Numbered from the stretch's first letter, positions 24,210 through 33,552 are shown. The stretch: DNA of 64,000 nt from Ruminococcaceae bacterium UBA3903 (GCA_002391625.1 DGFJ01000033.1:1-64000); one strand, 5' to 3'. The notes: generated from the letters alone by a model not told the origin. Translations and numbers: made by a program.

Positions 24210-25373
24210 ATGAATACTCCCAGCTTCTCCACCCCCGCAGATTATCTAATCCATCTACTAGATTGTGCCATTAACAATAAACAGCCTGCAGAAAAGCCTA
24301 AACCGTTTTCATTTGAAAAAATATTCCATTTTGCACAGACACACAGCGTGGCTAATATTGCGTTTTACAGTATTGAAAAGCTGGTTAACAAACCGGAAAA
24401 CCCATTATATTGCCAGTGGCAGGAAACAGTAAAGCAGGCCCTTGTTCGGAACACCCTGCAACGATATGAATTTGATAAAATTATAAAAGCATTGACCAGC
24501 AACAAAATTAAGGTAATTCCATTAAAGGGCTACTGGCTACAGCCTATGTATCCTCAAATAGACTATCGCACAATGAGTGATTTGGATATATTGATAAAAC
24601 CTGCTGATACCCCTAAGGCACACTCCACTATTATAGCAAATGGCTATAACCATATGGAGGACTCTGACTTTCACATACAATACTGCAAAAAGCCATATTT
24701 TCTCCTAGAAGTACATACCAGCCTAATGATAGAGGAAAGTGGCAAAGCCTTTTGTGATTATTACAAAAGCATATGGCATAAAACAAAACCAACTGACCCA
24801 TCACCATATTGCTACAACTTAAATATAGATGAATATTACATCTATATGCTGGTGCATCTGCACAGGCATTATGTGCTTGGCGGTACAGGCATACGGTCTA
24901 TTATGGATATTTATATTTTTCTTAAATCACAGGGTAACAGCATAAACCGAGAATACATTAACAGCACCCTAGATACTCTTGGTATATTGAACTTTGCCTT
25001 AACAGCAGAACAGCTGTCCCTCGTGTGGTTTAACAGCGGTGAAAGCACCAAGCAAACAGCAGAGATGGCACTGTACATCCTATCCTCTGGCACCTATGGC
25101 AGCTACACCAATCTAATACACAACAGCATAAGGGCTGCTGCTAAGACTGATACTAATAATACATTTATATTAAAGATTAAATACATTCTTTCACGACTGT
25201 TTCCAAAACTAAATTATATGAAACGTAGCTACACCGTTCTTGAAAAAACACCTGTTTTACTGCCTGTACTTTGGGTGTATCGACTTTTTAAGACCATATT
25301 CACCAGCAAAAAACGTGTAATAAACGAGTATAAAACCGCAGATAAAATTATAAAACAAAAACGCCCTGATTAA
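24210..25373 (+). CDS. PF14907-type nucleotidyltransferase
   Basis: 387 residues. Residues 95-130 contain the family core: VIPLKGYWL followed by DYRTMSDLDILIK, with the metal-binding Asp124-x-Asp126 pair of the Pol-beta nucleotidyltransferase fold. The rest is mostly helical. This family is often encoded in ribosomal-peptide (including lasso) and polysaccharide loci, and its substrate is generally undefined. It is cotranscribed with the ABC exporter and ends in a strong terminator. No precursor peptide, PqqD or cyclase gene is recognisable beside it. Confidence 0.82.
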   Translation: MNTPSFSTPADYLIHLLDCAINNKQPAEKPKPFSFEKIFHFAQTHSVANIAFYSIEKLVNKPENPLYCQWQETVKQALVRNTLQRYEFDKIIKALTSNKIKVIPLKGYWLQPMYPQIDYRTMSDLDILIKPADTPKAHSTIIANGYNHMEDSDFHIQYCKKPYFLLEVHTSLMIEESGKAFCDYYKSIWHKTKPTDPSPYCYNLNIDEYYIYMLVHLHRHYVLGGTGIRSIMDIYIFLKSQGNSINREYINSTLDTLGILNFALTAEQLSLVWFNSGESTKQTAEMALYILSSGTYGSYTNLIHNSIRAAAKTDTNNTFILKIKYILSRLFPKLNYMKRSYTVLEKTPVLLPVLWVYRLFKTIFTSKKRVINEYKTADKIIKQKRPD

Positions 25374-25399
25374 TACAGCTTTCACCGTATTAATCAGGG
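25364..25399 (+). terminator. Terminator of the exporter-nucleotidyltransferase operon
   Basis: A perfect 13-bp stem CCCTGATTAATAC / GTATTAATCAGGG that begins inside the last codons, followed by TATATCTTTT. Confidence 0.75.
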
Positions 25400-25434
25400 T
25401 ATATCTTTTGTGGTTTATTTTCAATAGCTGGAGC

Positions 25435-25515
25435 AATCCCAACATGAAAAAGATATTAAAGCGACAGGCTTACACTGTCCCTTATTTTAATATGCTGGGT
25501 TTTACATTTTCCCTA
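25435..25515 (+). repeat. Dispersed hairpin element, copy 2
   Basis: Matches 1855-1936 at about 70% by hand. Its core folds as GACAG-loop-CTGTC followed by CCTTATTTT; the stem differs in sequence from copy 1 but is kept as a stem. It lies between the terminator of the nucleotidyltransferase gene and leuD. Confidence 0.5.
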
Positions 25516-25579
25516 GGCTCTGTTCCCTTGCTCAAGCTTTGAGAATAAAACTTCTTTTATTAATAACCTTTTTAATTAA

Positions 25580-26059
25580 TTACATAATAGAGTTTAGCAA
25601 ACCGCCCTTTGTAATGATGTTCTGTATAAACTCTGGGAAAGGCTCTGCCTGATAGGTTTTGCCTGTTGTTTCATTGGTAATAACGCCTGTATCAAAGCTT
25701 ACGCTAACCCTGTCACCGTTTTTTATATCCCTTGCGGCCTCATCACACTCTAGTATTGGCAGCCCAATATTAATAGAGTTTCTGTAAAAAATACGGGCAA
25801 AGGTAGAAGCGATAACGCAGGAAATACCAGATGCCTTTATAGCAATGGGTGCGTGTTCTCTGGAAGAACCACAGCCAAAGTTTTTCTCTGCAACCATGAT
25901 ATCACCGTCTTTTACGTTGTTTACAAAAGCCTTGTCAATATCCTCCATACAATGAGCGGCCAGCTCCTTATGTGAAGCAGTATTTAAATATCTAGCAGGG
26001 ATAATTACGTCTGTATCTACGTTATCACCGTACTTATGAACTGTACCCTGTGCAATCAT
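25580..26059 (-). CDS. leuD: 3-isopropylmalate dehydratase small subunit
   Basis: 159 residues, the swivel domain of the aconitase-like isopropylmalate isomerase of leucine synthesis. Typical features are GDNVDTDVIIPARYLN and the substrate-loop signature KNFGCGSSREHAP. It follows leuC on the same strand. Related small subunits of homoaconitase or methylthioalkylmalate enzymes look alike, but leucine synthesis is the default. leuA and leuB are not in the window. Confidence 0.93.
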   Translation of the reverse strand: MIAQGTVHKYGDNVDTDVIIPARYLNTASHKELAAHCMEDIDKAFVNNVKDGDIMVAEKNFGCGSSREHAPIAIKASGISCVIASTFARIFYRNSINIGLPILECDEAARDIKNGDRVSVSFDTGVITNETTGKTYQAEPFPEFIQNIITKGGLLNSIM

Positions 26060-26105
26060 TTATATCATTCCTTTTCTATAATTTAGTAGCTATGCTATAA
26101 TATAA

Positions 26106-27377
26106 TTAAACGTCCTCACAAACATCCCAAGGATTGGCAATGTAACCCTTAATAGCGCTGGCAGCGGCTACCGCTGGGCTGGCCAAATACACCTCAGAAT
26201 CCACATGACCCATCCTGCCAACAAAATTTCTGTTAGTTGTAGATACTGCACGCTCACCCTGTGCCAAAATACCCATATGACCGCCTAGACATGGTCCACA
26301 GGTAGGTGTAGAAACAACAGCACCAGCACCAATAAATATGTCAAACAAGCCCTCGTGCATAGCGTCTAACCAAATTTGCTGTGTGCCGGGGAAAATAATA
26401 CAGCGTACACCCTTAGCAATTTTTTTCCCCTTCATTACCTCAGCTGCTGCACGCAGGTCTGTAATACGGCCATTGGTACATGAACCAATAACAACCTGTT
26501 GAATTTTCACCTGACCAACCTCGTCGATGGTTTTGGTGTTTTCTGGCAAATGAGGAAATGCAACAGTAGGTCTAATCTGGGACAAATCTATTTTGTAAAC
26601 CTCATCATACTGTGCATCAGCATCAGCTGTAAACTCTACTGGTGTACCTTGAAAACGGCCATTTGTATACGCTCTGGTGATATCATCTACTGGAAAAATA
26701 CCGTTTTTAGCACCAGCCTCAATAGCCATGTTGGCAATACACAGTCTGTCGTCAATATTCAAATATTGCAGACCGTCGCCGCTAAACTCCATTGACTTGT
26801 ATAATGCACCGTCAACGCCAATTTTGCCTATAATGTGCAGTATAACATCCTTGCCACTAACAAAGCGTTGTGGCTTACCTGTTAATTCAAACTTTATAGC
26901 TGATGGTACCTTAAACCAAGCCTTACCGCTAATCATACCGGCCGCCATATCAGTTGAGCCTACACCTGTTGAAAAAGCACCCAACGCCCCGTATGTACAG
27001 GTATGAGAGTCAGCACCTATACACAATGTACCAGGACCTACCAAGCCTTTTTCTGGCAGTAAAGCGTGTTCAATGCCCATTTCGCCTACGTCCATATAAT
27101 TTTTTATATCATATTTATCAGCAAAGCTACGTACCTGCTGGCACTGCTGTGCTGCCTTAATATCCTTGTTTGGTGTAAAGTGATCCATAATCATAGCTAT
27201 TTTGCTATTATCAAAAACCCTTGTTGCGTTGCAGTCCTCGAAAACATTAATAGCTACAGGTGATGTTACATCATTACCCAACACCATATCCAGCTTAGCC
27301 TCTATTAGCTGACCCGCCTTAACCTGTGGTAATCCTGCGTGTGCTGCCAATATTTTCTGTGACATTGTCATACCCAT
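26106..27377 (-). CDS. leuC: 3-isopropylmalate dehydratase large subunit
   Basis: 423 residues, the LeuC/HacA type common in clostridia. It binds a 4Fe-4S cluster; ligand cysteines are visible in VIGSCTNGR and TPTCGPCLGGHMG, and the active-site GADSHTCTYGALGAF motif is present. It catalyses isomerisation of 2- to 3-isopropylmalate with LeuD. AGGAGG lies ten bases before the ATG. Its leader contains a GGGTAA/TTACCC stem-loop (27404-27429), but no T-box sequence is seen. Confidence 0.93.
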   Translation of the reverse strand: MGMTMSQKILAAHAGLPQVKAGQLIEAKLDMVLGNDVTSPVAINVFEDCNATRVFDNSKIAMIMDHFTPNKDIKAAQQCQQVRSFADKYDIKNYMDVGEMGIEHALLPEKGLVGPGTLCIGADSHTCTYGALGAFSTGVGSTDMAAGMISGKAWFKVPSAIKFELTGKPQRFVSGKDVILHIIGKIGVDGALYKSMEFSGDGLQYLNIDDRLCIANMAIEAGAKNGIFPVDDITRAYTNGRFQGTPVEFTADADAQYDEVYKIDLSQIRPTVAFPHLPENTKTIDEVGQVKIQQVVIGSCTNGRITDLRAAAEVMKGKKIAKGVRCIIFPGTQQIWLDAMHEGLFDIFIGAGAVVSTPTCGPCLGGHMGILAQGERAVSTTNRNFVGRMGHVDSEVYLASPAVAAASAIKGYIANPWDVCEDV

Positions 27378-27456
27378 AATAAAAAATCCTCCTGTTATAA
27401 ATTGGGTAACGCCTGCAAGCTCTTTACCCTTCGTTGATAAAATTATCCCACAGTTC

Positions 27457-27486
27457 TTGATAAAAGAATGTAAACTATGTTACAAT
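27457..27486 (+). promoter_or_regulatory. Promoter for the Crp/Fnr gene
   Basis: TTGATA (27457-27462), 18-base spacer, TACAAT (27481-27486); start codon about 35 bases downstream. Confidence 0.6.
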
Positions 27487-27521
27487 CTAAATAAGTAAAA
27501 TAACTTTGTGGAGGTACGCCA

Positions 27522-28190
27522 TTGGAACAGCAAAACCTTTTGCACGGAATAGACTATACACCACTGTCCAAGGAAGCGGAGGAGATATTTCACAGCTTTC
27601 AAACGCAACGCAGCTACAAAAAAAACGCTACTGTTTACAGTCAAGGCGAACAGGCCGACTGTTTTTATTACCTTAAAAAAGGTCAGGTAAAGATTTTTTT
27701 CAACTCTGCCGATGGTATGGAAAAAACCTTATCACTGGTAGGTGCTGGCAGCATACTGGGAGAAGCGGCATTTTTTGATGGTAAGCCAAGGGTATCCTCT
27801 GCCAAGGCGGTAGAACCATCCGTAATAGTATCCATAGACAAGGCACAGCTGTTAAATAAATTCCGAGAAAAGCCACATTTGGCAATGCTGTTATTAACAT
27901 TACAGGCACAATCTATCCGAATGCTGTCTGCCCATGTTTCCAGCATCACCTTTTCACAGGCTGACTGCCGTATAGCAGGGATTTTATTACAATCTAAAAA
28001 TACATCACACGGTATTAAAGCTGTTAACCTAACCCATGAGGAAATAGGCAACATGGCAGGTGTTTCAAGAGTAACCGTTAGTAAGATTTTAAACCAGTTT
28101 GCCAAAAAAGGGTACATCGACACCGCCTACAGGTCGGTTATTATTAAGGATACAGCTGCATTAGAGGCTATTGCAAGTATAGATTATTAA
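27522..28190 (+). CDS. Crp/Fnr-family transcriptional regulator
   Basis: 222 residues: a cyclic-nucleotide-binding-like beta-roll (about 20-135), a dimer helix, and a winged helix-turn-helix with HEEIGNMAGVSRVTVSKILNQF (about 170-191). There are no N-terminal cysteines for an Fnr-type iron-sulfur cluster, and the roll lacks an obvious cAMP-binding Arg/Ser pair, so the effector is unknown. It starts at a TTG with GGAGGTACGCCA upstream. The MATE gene follows on the same strand behind two copies of a palindrome, a likely target. Confidence 0.9.
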   Translation: MEQQNLLHGIDYTPLSKEAEEIFHSFQTQRSYKKNATVYSQGEQADCFYYLKKGQVKIFFNSADGMEKTLSLVGAGSILGEAAFFDGKPRVSSAKAVEPSVIVSIDKAQLLNKFREKPHLAMLLLTLQAQSIRMLSAHVSSITFSQADCRIAGILLQSKNTSHGIKAVNLTHEEIGNMAGVSRVTVSKILNQFAKKGYIDTAYRSVIIKDTAALEAIASIDY

Positions 28191-28204
28191 ATAACAGTGG
28201 TAAC

Positions 28205-28216
28205 TATAAATTTATA
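28205..28216. promoter_or_regulatory. Palindrome TATAAATTTATA, distal copy upstream of MATE gene
   Basis: A perfect 12-bp dyad, identical to those at 28253-28264 and 37504-37515. It lies 15 bases after the Crp/Fnr stop. Confidence 0.45.
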
Positions 28217-28252
28217 ATCCCCAAACGCTATTACCCATTTGTGTATTTTAGT

Positions 28253-28264
28253 TATAAATTTATA
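28253..28264. promoter_or_regulatory. Palindrome TATAAATTTATA, proximal copy upstream of MATE gene
   Basis: A perfect 12-bp dyad 12 bases upstream of the MATE -35 box, 48 bases from the distal copy. The position suits an activator such as the adjacent Crp/Fnr protein. Confidence 0.45.
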
Positions 28265-28275
28265 CGTCTACCCAC

Positions 28276-28303
28276 TTGATTTCACCACATTTTATGTTAC
28301 TAT
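28276..28303 (+). promoter_or_regulatory. Promoter for the MATE gene
   Basis: TTGATT (28276-28281), 16-base spacer, TACTAT (28298-28303). Confidence 0.55.
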
Positions 28304-28342
28304 CAGTATGTAAAAATTTTATACATAAAGGTAGTGAAGGGT

Positions 28343-29689
28343 ATGACAAATAATAAAAAGCAAGGCTTCTACTGGGAAATGCTGCATATTGGCGTTCCTA
28401 TCACCTTGCAAAGCATTTTCGCCGCCTCGTTTAGCGTTATAGACCAGCTAATGGTTGGACAGCTGGGAACCACCAGCATAGCCGCTGGTGGCTTGGGTGG
28501 AAAATTCGCCTCGCTGTTTATGGTGTCCATAACAGCTGTGGGTACAGTAGCGTCTATACTAATTTCCCAATTTTACGGTAAAAGGGATAACAAGGGTATA
28601 GGTAAAAGCTTTGCTATTAACCTGCTGTTGGGGTTGATTATAGCTGGTATATTCACCACTATTACTATTGTAATCCCCAGCCAAATATCAGCCCTATATA
28701 CCAACGATATACCCACCTGTACAGCTGCCGCATCATATTTACAGATTGTTGCTGTTGGTTTTTTTCCCTATGCCCTAACGTTAATGATGTCTTCACATCT
28801 ACGAAGCGTAGGCTACAGCCGTTATCCCATGATAGCTGGTATAGTTTCTGTCATTGTAAATATTTTTGGCAACTATGTGCTAATATTTGGTATGCTAGGT
28901 TTTCCAAAAATGGGTTTAAACGGTGCAGCTATAGCCACCACCATTTCAAAATTCGCAGAAACTCTAGTAATCTTTATTTTATACTTAAAATACAGACATA
29001 AGGCCGGCTTTCATCAGGGGATTATCACCATACCGGACAAAAGCTTTCTTAAAAAAACCTTGCTTATACTAGCACCATTATTACTAACGGAATTTTCCTG
29101 GGGGCTGGGTGAAAACATTTACGCTGTTATATATGGCAGAATAGGGGCTGACGCTTTAGCCGCTATGACCCTTACAAACCCTGTACAAGGTATGTTAGTA
29201 GGAATGTTTACTGGTGTATCCTCCGCTGCAGCGGTTATGATAGGCAACCGTTTAGGCAGAAATCAATTTGAACAGGGGTACGGGGACTCAAAACGTTTTA
29301 TGAGGATTGCCTTTATGGGCGGTATAATATTAGGGGGTATTTTAGCTTTAACAGCGCCCTTGTATGCTGGGCTGTTTAATGTTGAAGATGACATAAAGAT
29401 TACATCCACCTATATTTTGTATGGCTTCGCTTCGGTTTTATTTGTAAAAATTTTAAATATGACATTAGGGGGCGGAATATTACGCAGCGGAGGTAACACC
29501 AAATACACCTTAATAATTGATGCAATAGGTACATGGATAGTAGGTATTCCTTTAGGCTTGCTGACAGCCTATGTATTTCAGCTGCCTGTGTACTGGGTAT
29601 ACTTTATTTTATCCATGGAAGAATGTGTACGCCTAATATTAAGTCTAATAGTGTTTAAACGTAAAAAATGGATGAAAAATCTAACATGA
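28343..29689 (+). CDS. MATE-family multidrug/cation antiporter
   Basis: A 448-residue, twelve-helix exporter of the multidrug and toxic compound extrusion family, driven by sodium or proton gradient. The N-lobe has PITLQSIFAASFSVIDQLMVG and the C-lobe repeats the pattern. The start is taken at ATG 28343; an in-frame GTG nine bases earlier is less likely. It lies downstream of a Crp/Fnr regulator and has its own promoter with two upstream dyads. The substrate is unknown. Confidence 0.92.
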   Translation: MTNNKKQGFYWEMLHIGVPITLQSIFAASFSVIDQLMVGQLGTTSIAAGGLGGKFASLFMVSITAVGTVASILISQFYGKRDNKGIGKSFAINLLLGLIIAGIFTTITIVIPSQISALYTNDIPTCTAAASYLQIVAVGFFPYALTLMMSSHLRSVGYSRYPMIAGIVSVIVNIFGNYVLIFGMLGFPKMGLNGAAIATTISKFAETLVIFILYLKYRHKAGFHQGIITIPDKSFLKKTLLILAPLLLTEFSWGLGENIYAVIYGRIGADALAAMTLTNPVQGMLVGMFTGVSSAAAVMIGNRLGRNQFEQGYGDSKRFMRIAFMGGIILGGILALTAPLYAGLFNVEDDIKITSTYILYGFASVLFVKILNMTLGGGILRSGGNTKYTLIIDAIGTWIVGIPLGLLTAYVFQLPVYWVYFILSMEECVRLILSLIVFKRKKWMKNLT

Positions 29690-29715
29690 AAATTTCATCC
29701 ATTGTCTTAATTGCT

Positions 29716-29766
29716 AAAACAGTGCCATCTTGGATTTTTACTCCTAGGTGGCACTGTTTATTTTAT
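29716..29766 (+). terminator. Terminator of the MATE gene
   Basis: AAACAGTGCCA (29717-29727) pairs with TGGCACTGTTT (29749-29759), followed by ATTTTAT. Confidence 0.75.
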
Positions 29767-29841
29767 GGTTATATGTGGATTGTTAAATACCTTTACCCTT
29801 AATTGTAAATTCGTTGCCGATTAAGGCTTATTCACACAAAA

Positions 29842-30399
29842 TTATTTTTTATATTCCTCTGCCAATATAGAGAAAAACAGTCTGTCTACATAACCGCCTT
29901 CAAAATAAAAATAATCCCTTAAAGCACCCTCGTATGTAAATCCACACTTTTCTATAACTCTCTTGGATTTTGCATTTATGGATTTTGTGCAAATCTGCAC
30001 CTTGTGAAGGTGTATGCTATCAAAGCCAAAGCTAACAACAGCCCTTGTAGCCTCTGTAGCATAGCCTTTGTTTTGAAAAGCCGTTCCTATACAATACTCT
30101 ATCTCCCCAAAGTGGTTTTTGTTATCCACTAAAAAATACGCTATCTGTCCTATACACTGATTATTTTCCTTTAAAATGACTGCCCATCTGTAATAATCAC
30201 TTTTTTCATACGAGGTTATATACTTATCTAACAGCTGTTTAACCTCTGCCCTTGTAGAATATACAGGCTCGCTGTACATTTTTTGTACAGTCTCGTCACT
30301 TATCCAATATTTTAGCATAGCATGGTCGTCAGCATATCTAAACCGCCTTAACATCAGCCGTTCTGTTTCTATTGTCTGTGTGCCAATATGTGTAAGCAT
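29842..30399 (-). CDS. GNAT N-acetyltransferase (RimJ/RimL-like)
   Basis: A 185-residue acetyltransferase. The N-terminus IETERLMLRRFRYADDHAML is the RimJ/RimL form; the acetyl-CoA loop is GTAFQNKGYATEATRAVVSF, and the C-terminus has the usual NAKSKRVIEKCGFTYEGALRDYFYFEGGY. It probably acetylates an N-terminal or small-molecule amine; relatives also include ribosomal-protein acetylases. It lies just after the secA terminator. Confidence 0.88.
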   Translation of the reverse strand: MLTHIGTQTIETERLMLRRFRYADDHAMLKYWISDETVQKMYSEPVYSTRAEVKQLLDKYITSYEKSDYYRWAVILKENNQCIGQIAYFLVDNKNHFGEIEYCIGTAFQNKGYATEATRAVVSFGFDSIHLHKVQICTKSINAKSKRVIEKCGFTYEGALRDYFYFEGGYVDRLFFSILAEEYKK

Positions 30400-30416
30400 G
30401 GATTAACCTCCTTTAA

Positions 30417-30459
30417 GTAAAAAAGCAGAGGGGTGGCAGGTAATAGCCCTGTCACCCCT
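30417..30459 (-). terminator. secA terminator
   Basis: AGGGGTGACAGG pairs with CCTGCCACCCCT (30448-30459 with 30429-30440), one G-U or mismatch, then a T-run on the minus strand opposite the A-run near 30419-30424. Confidence 0.85.
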
Positions 30460-30470
30460 TATCATAAATA

Positions 30471-33350
30471 TTATTCGTCTTTACCACAGCACTTTTTGTA
30501 TTTTTTACCGCTTCCACATGGGCATGGGTCATTTCTGCCCACCTTTTGCTTAGCGGTTTTTCGTATCGTTTTGCTTTGGTTATCTGTACCGTCAGAGCTG
30601 GTTGCCGTTGGCTTTGCCACCTGTTCACGTTCAATAACAATATCCACCGGTTGTGGCTGTGCTGGCTGTTCTGCTGGTTGGTTTATATTAACCTGATGAG
30701 CTGCTGCTGCACGTTTTTGCAGCTCACGGCGTGCCGCCTCAGCCGCCGCCTGTCTAATCTGAATCTCTGCAATCTTCTTTGGTGCTGACAAGCACAGCTT
30801 TGCTGTATTTTCTCTAATAGCTGCTATCATCTCGTCAAACATATCAAAGCCTTCAAAACGATACTCAACAACAGGGTCCTTTTGACCGTATGCACGCAAA
30901 CGAATACCTTGCTTTAGGTTCTCCATATCATCTATATGCTGCATCCAGTAGGTATCAACACTCTTTAGAAGATATACACGCTCCATCTCACGCATGGTAT
31001 CCTCTGCCAAAAGCTTTTCGTTCTCTTCATACAGCTCCAATGCTCTCTTTTGAAGCTCTTCTACAATGTCTATCTTTTCCATATCCTCTAAGTCTTCTAT
31101 GGAATATTTTAAATCATCATCATTTAATATCCAGCCATTGTAATACTCTCGCAGGCTTTCTAGGTTCCAGTTATCTCTGGCTGTATCATCAGCACAATAC
31201 AAAGACGCTGTTTCCTCAATATTCTGGTTTATCATCTTAATTATATCAGCACGCAGGTTTTCACCGTTAAGCACCTGATCACGCTGACCGTATATAATTT
31301 CTCTTTGACGGTTCATAACATCATCATATTGCAGTACATTCTTACGAATTGCAAAGTTTCTGCCCTCTACCTTTTGCTGTGAGCTTTCAATAATACTGGA
31401 CAGCATTTTGTTTTCGATAGGCATATCATCTGGTGTGTTCAGTCTGGTCATTATAGCTTCCATTCTGTCGCCACCAAATAAACGCATTAAATCATCCTCT
31501 GTGGACAGGTAGAACTGGCTTTTTCCTGGGTCCCCCTGACGACCCGCACGACCACGCAGCTGATTATCAATACGACGGGATTCGTGACGCTCGGTACCAA
31601 TAATACACAAGCCACCAGCCTTTCGTACCTCCTCAGCCTCTGCGTTTATTGCCTCCTTGTGCTTTTTGTTAAGCTGGCTAAAGGTTGTTCTGGCATTTAA
31701 AATATCTTCGTTATCTGTATCACCAAAGCCTGTGGCCTCCGCTATTAGCTCCTCTGTAAAGCCATTCTTACGCATTTCAGCCTTTGCCATATATTCGGCA
31801 TTACCGCCAAGCATAATATCTGTACCACGACCAGCCATATTGGTTGCAATTGTAACTGCACCCTTTTTACCCGCTTGTGCAACAATTTCAGCCTCACGTT
31901 CATGCTGCTTAGCGTTCAATACGTTATGCTTTATACCACGCTTCTTAAGCATTTTGCTTAATATCTCAGATTTTTCAATGCTGATAGTGCCAACCAGTAC
32001 AGGCTGACCTATTTTGTTACATTCAATAATATCCTCGATAACTGCGTCAAATTTACCCGCCTCTTTTTTAAAGATAACATCTGGTAAATCCTTTCTAAGC
32101 AGTGGGCGGTTAGTAGGAATTTCAATAACATCCAACTCATAAATCTCTCTAAATTCTTCCTCCTCTGTCATAGCTGTACCGGTCATACCAGACAGCTTTT
32201 TATACAAACGGAAGTAGTTTTGGAAGGTGATAGTCGCCAAGGTTTTACTCTCGTTTTCTATCTTTACGCCTTCCTTTGCCTCGATAGCCTGATGCAGACC
32301 CTCGTTATAGCGTCTGCCATACATTAAACGTCCTGTAAATTCATCAACAATAAGTACCTGCTCATCCTTAACAACATAATCAATATCCAGCTTCATTACC
32401 CCATGTGCCTTTATAGCCTGATTTACATGGTGCTGTATAGTTAGGTTGTCAGGGTCAGTTAGATTTTCTATGCCAAAGAATTTCTCTGCCTTTTTAACAC
32501 CGTTTTGTGTCAATGTAGCAGTCTTAGCTTTTTCGTCCACTATATAGTCTATGCCCTTTTCTTTGTATAAGTCCTCATTGTCCTCTTTGGCATCTACCTC
32601 AGCGAAGCGTTGACAAATAAGTGTTCTGGCTAACTCATCTGCTCTGGCATATAAATCTGTGGATTTGTCACCCTGTCCAGAAATAATCAATGGTGTACGT
32701 GCCTCATCTATTAAGATTGAGTCCACCTCATCTACAATGGCATAAGCGTGTCCACGCTGAACCTTACGCTCTTTATATACCACCATGTTATCACGCAAAT
32801 AATCAAAGCCCAGCTCATTGTTAGTACCATAGGTAATGTCAGCAGCATAGGCGGCTTTACGAACATCCCCCTCTTGGTCGTGAACAATCAAGCCAACTGA
32901 TAAGCCTAAATAACGGTACAGCTTACCCATCCATTCGGAGTCACGGCGAGCCAAATAGTCATTAACAGTAACAATATGAACACCGTCACCCGTCAAGCCG
33001 TTTAGATACGCTGGCAGGGTGGCAACCAAGGTTTTACCCTCACCAGTCTTCATCTCCGCAATACGACCTTGGTGCAGCACGATACCACCAATAATCTGAA
33101 CTGGGAAGTGACGCATACCTAAAACTCTGTCAGATGCCTCTCGGCATACAGCAAAGGCATCTGGCAATATGTCGTCAGTAGTTTCTCCATTTGTTAATCT
33201 TTCTTTTAACACCGTTGTCTGATTTTTTAGTTCATCCTCAGACATTGCCTTATATTTCTCCTCTAACGCTAAAACCTTTTCAACAATAGGTTTAATACGC
33301 TTTAATTCTTTCTTACTGTAATTGCCAAACATAGCCTTTAAAAAAGCCAT
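30471..33350 (-). CDS. secA: Preprotein translocase subunit SecA
   Basis: A 959-residue ATPase motor that pushes preproteins through SecYEG. Walker A is MKTGEGKTLVATLPAYLNG, the DEVD box is AIVDEVDSILIDEART, and the C-terminal zinc finger DPCPCGSGKKYKKCC that contacts SecB or ribosome is intact. The true start is the ATG of MAFLKAMFGNYSKKELKR with GGGAGG upstream; an in-frame upstream extension of 40 residues is noncoding. This is the housekeeping SecA1 type. Confidence 0.97.
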   Translation of the reverse strand: MAFLKAMFGNYSKKELKRIKPIVEKVLALEEKYKAMSEDELKNQTTVLKERLTNGETTDDILPDAFAVCREASDRVLGMRHFPVQIIGGIVLHQGRIAEMKTGEGKTLVATLPAYLNGLTGDGVHIVTVNDYLARRDSEWMGKLYRYLGLSVGLIVHDQEGDVRKAAYAADITYGTNNELGFDYLRDNMVVYKERKVQRGHAYAIVDEVDSILIDEARTPLIISGQGDKSTDLYARADELARTLICQRFAEVDAKEDNEDLYKEKGIDYIVDEKAKTATLTQNGVKKAEKFFGIENLTDPDNLTIQHHVNQAIKAHGVMKLDIDYVVKDEQVLIVDEFTGRLMYGRRYNEGLHQAIEAKEGVKIENESKTLATITFQNYFRLYKKLSGMTGTAMTEEEEFREIYELDVIEIPTNRPLLRKDLPDVIFKKEAGKFDAVIEDIIECNKIGQPVLVGTISIEKSEILSKMLKKRGIKHNVLNAKQHEREAEIVAQAGKKGAVTIATNMAGRGTDIMLGGNAEYMAKAEMRKNGFTEELIAEATGFGDTDNEDILNARTTFSQLNKKHKEAINAEAEEVRKAGGLCIIGTERHESRRIDNQLRGRAGRQGDPGKSQFYLSTEDDLMRLFGGDRMEAIMTRLNTPDDMPIENKMLSSIIESSQQKVEGRNFAIRKNVLQYDDVMNRQREIIYGQRDQVLNGENLRADIIKMINQNIEETASLYCADDTARDNWNLESLREYYNGWILNDDDLKYSIEDLEDMEKIDIVEELQKRALELYEENEKLLAEDTMREMERVYLLKSVDTYWMQHIDDMENLKQGIRLRAYGQKDPVVEYRFEGFDMFDEMIAAIRENTAKLCLSAPKKIAEIQIRQAAAEAARRELQKRAAAAHQVNINQPAEQPAQPQPVDIVIEREQVAKPTATSSDGTDNQSKTIRKTAKQKVGRNDPCPCGSGKKYKKCCGKDE

Positions 33351-33420
33351 ATTATCCTCCCTTTCATATACCAACGTATATATAAATGTTATTATTTTAC
33401 AACGGTTTGTAATCTGTATG

Positions 33421-33449
33421 ATTATAACACACATTTCTGAAAAAATCAC
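33421..33449 (-). promoter_or_regulatory. secA promoter with extended -10
   Basis: Minus strand TGTTATAAT (33429-33421) is an extended -10; a weak -35 (GTGATT) lies 17 bases upstream. Confidence 0.55.
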
Positions 33450-33472
33450 TAACAAAATATTAACACGCATAA

Positions 33473-33527
33473 AAAAATAGAGGTTAGCTTTATCTAAACC
33501 CGTCAGATAAAGCTATAACCCCTATTT
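33473..33527 (-). terminator. Terminator of the FHA-SEDS/PBP operon
   Basis: TAGCTTTATCT (33485-33495) pairs with AGATAAAGCTA (33505-33515), flanked by GGTT/AACC and closed by seven T on the minus strand. Confidence 0.85.
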
Positions 33528-33552
33528 TCTTGTATTTATCCAACTGTTATTC

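Noticed and set aside
33351..33470. Forty-residue extension of SecA
   Set aside because: It overlaps the extended -10 promoter and does not align with SecA; the ATG with GGGAGG is clear.
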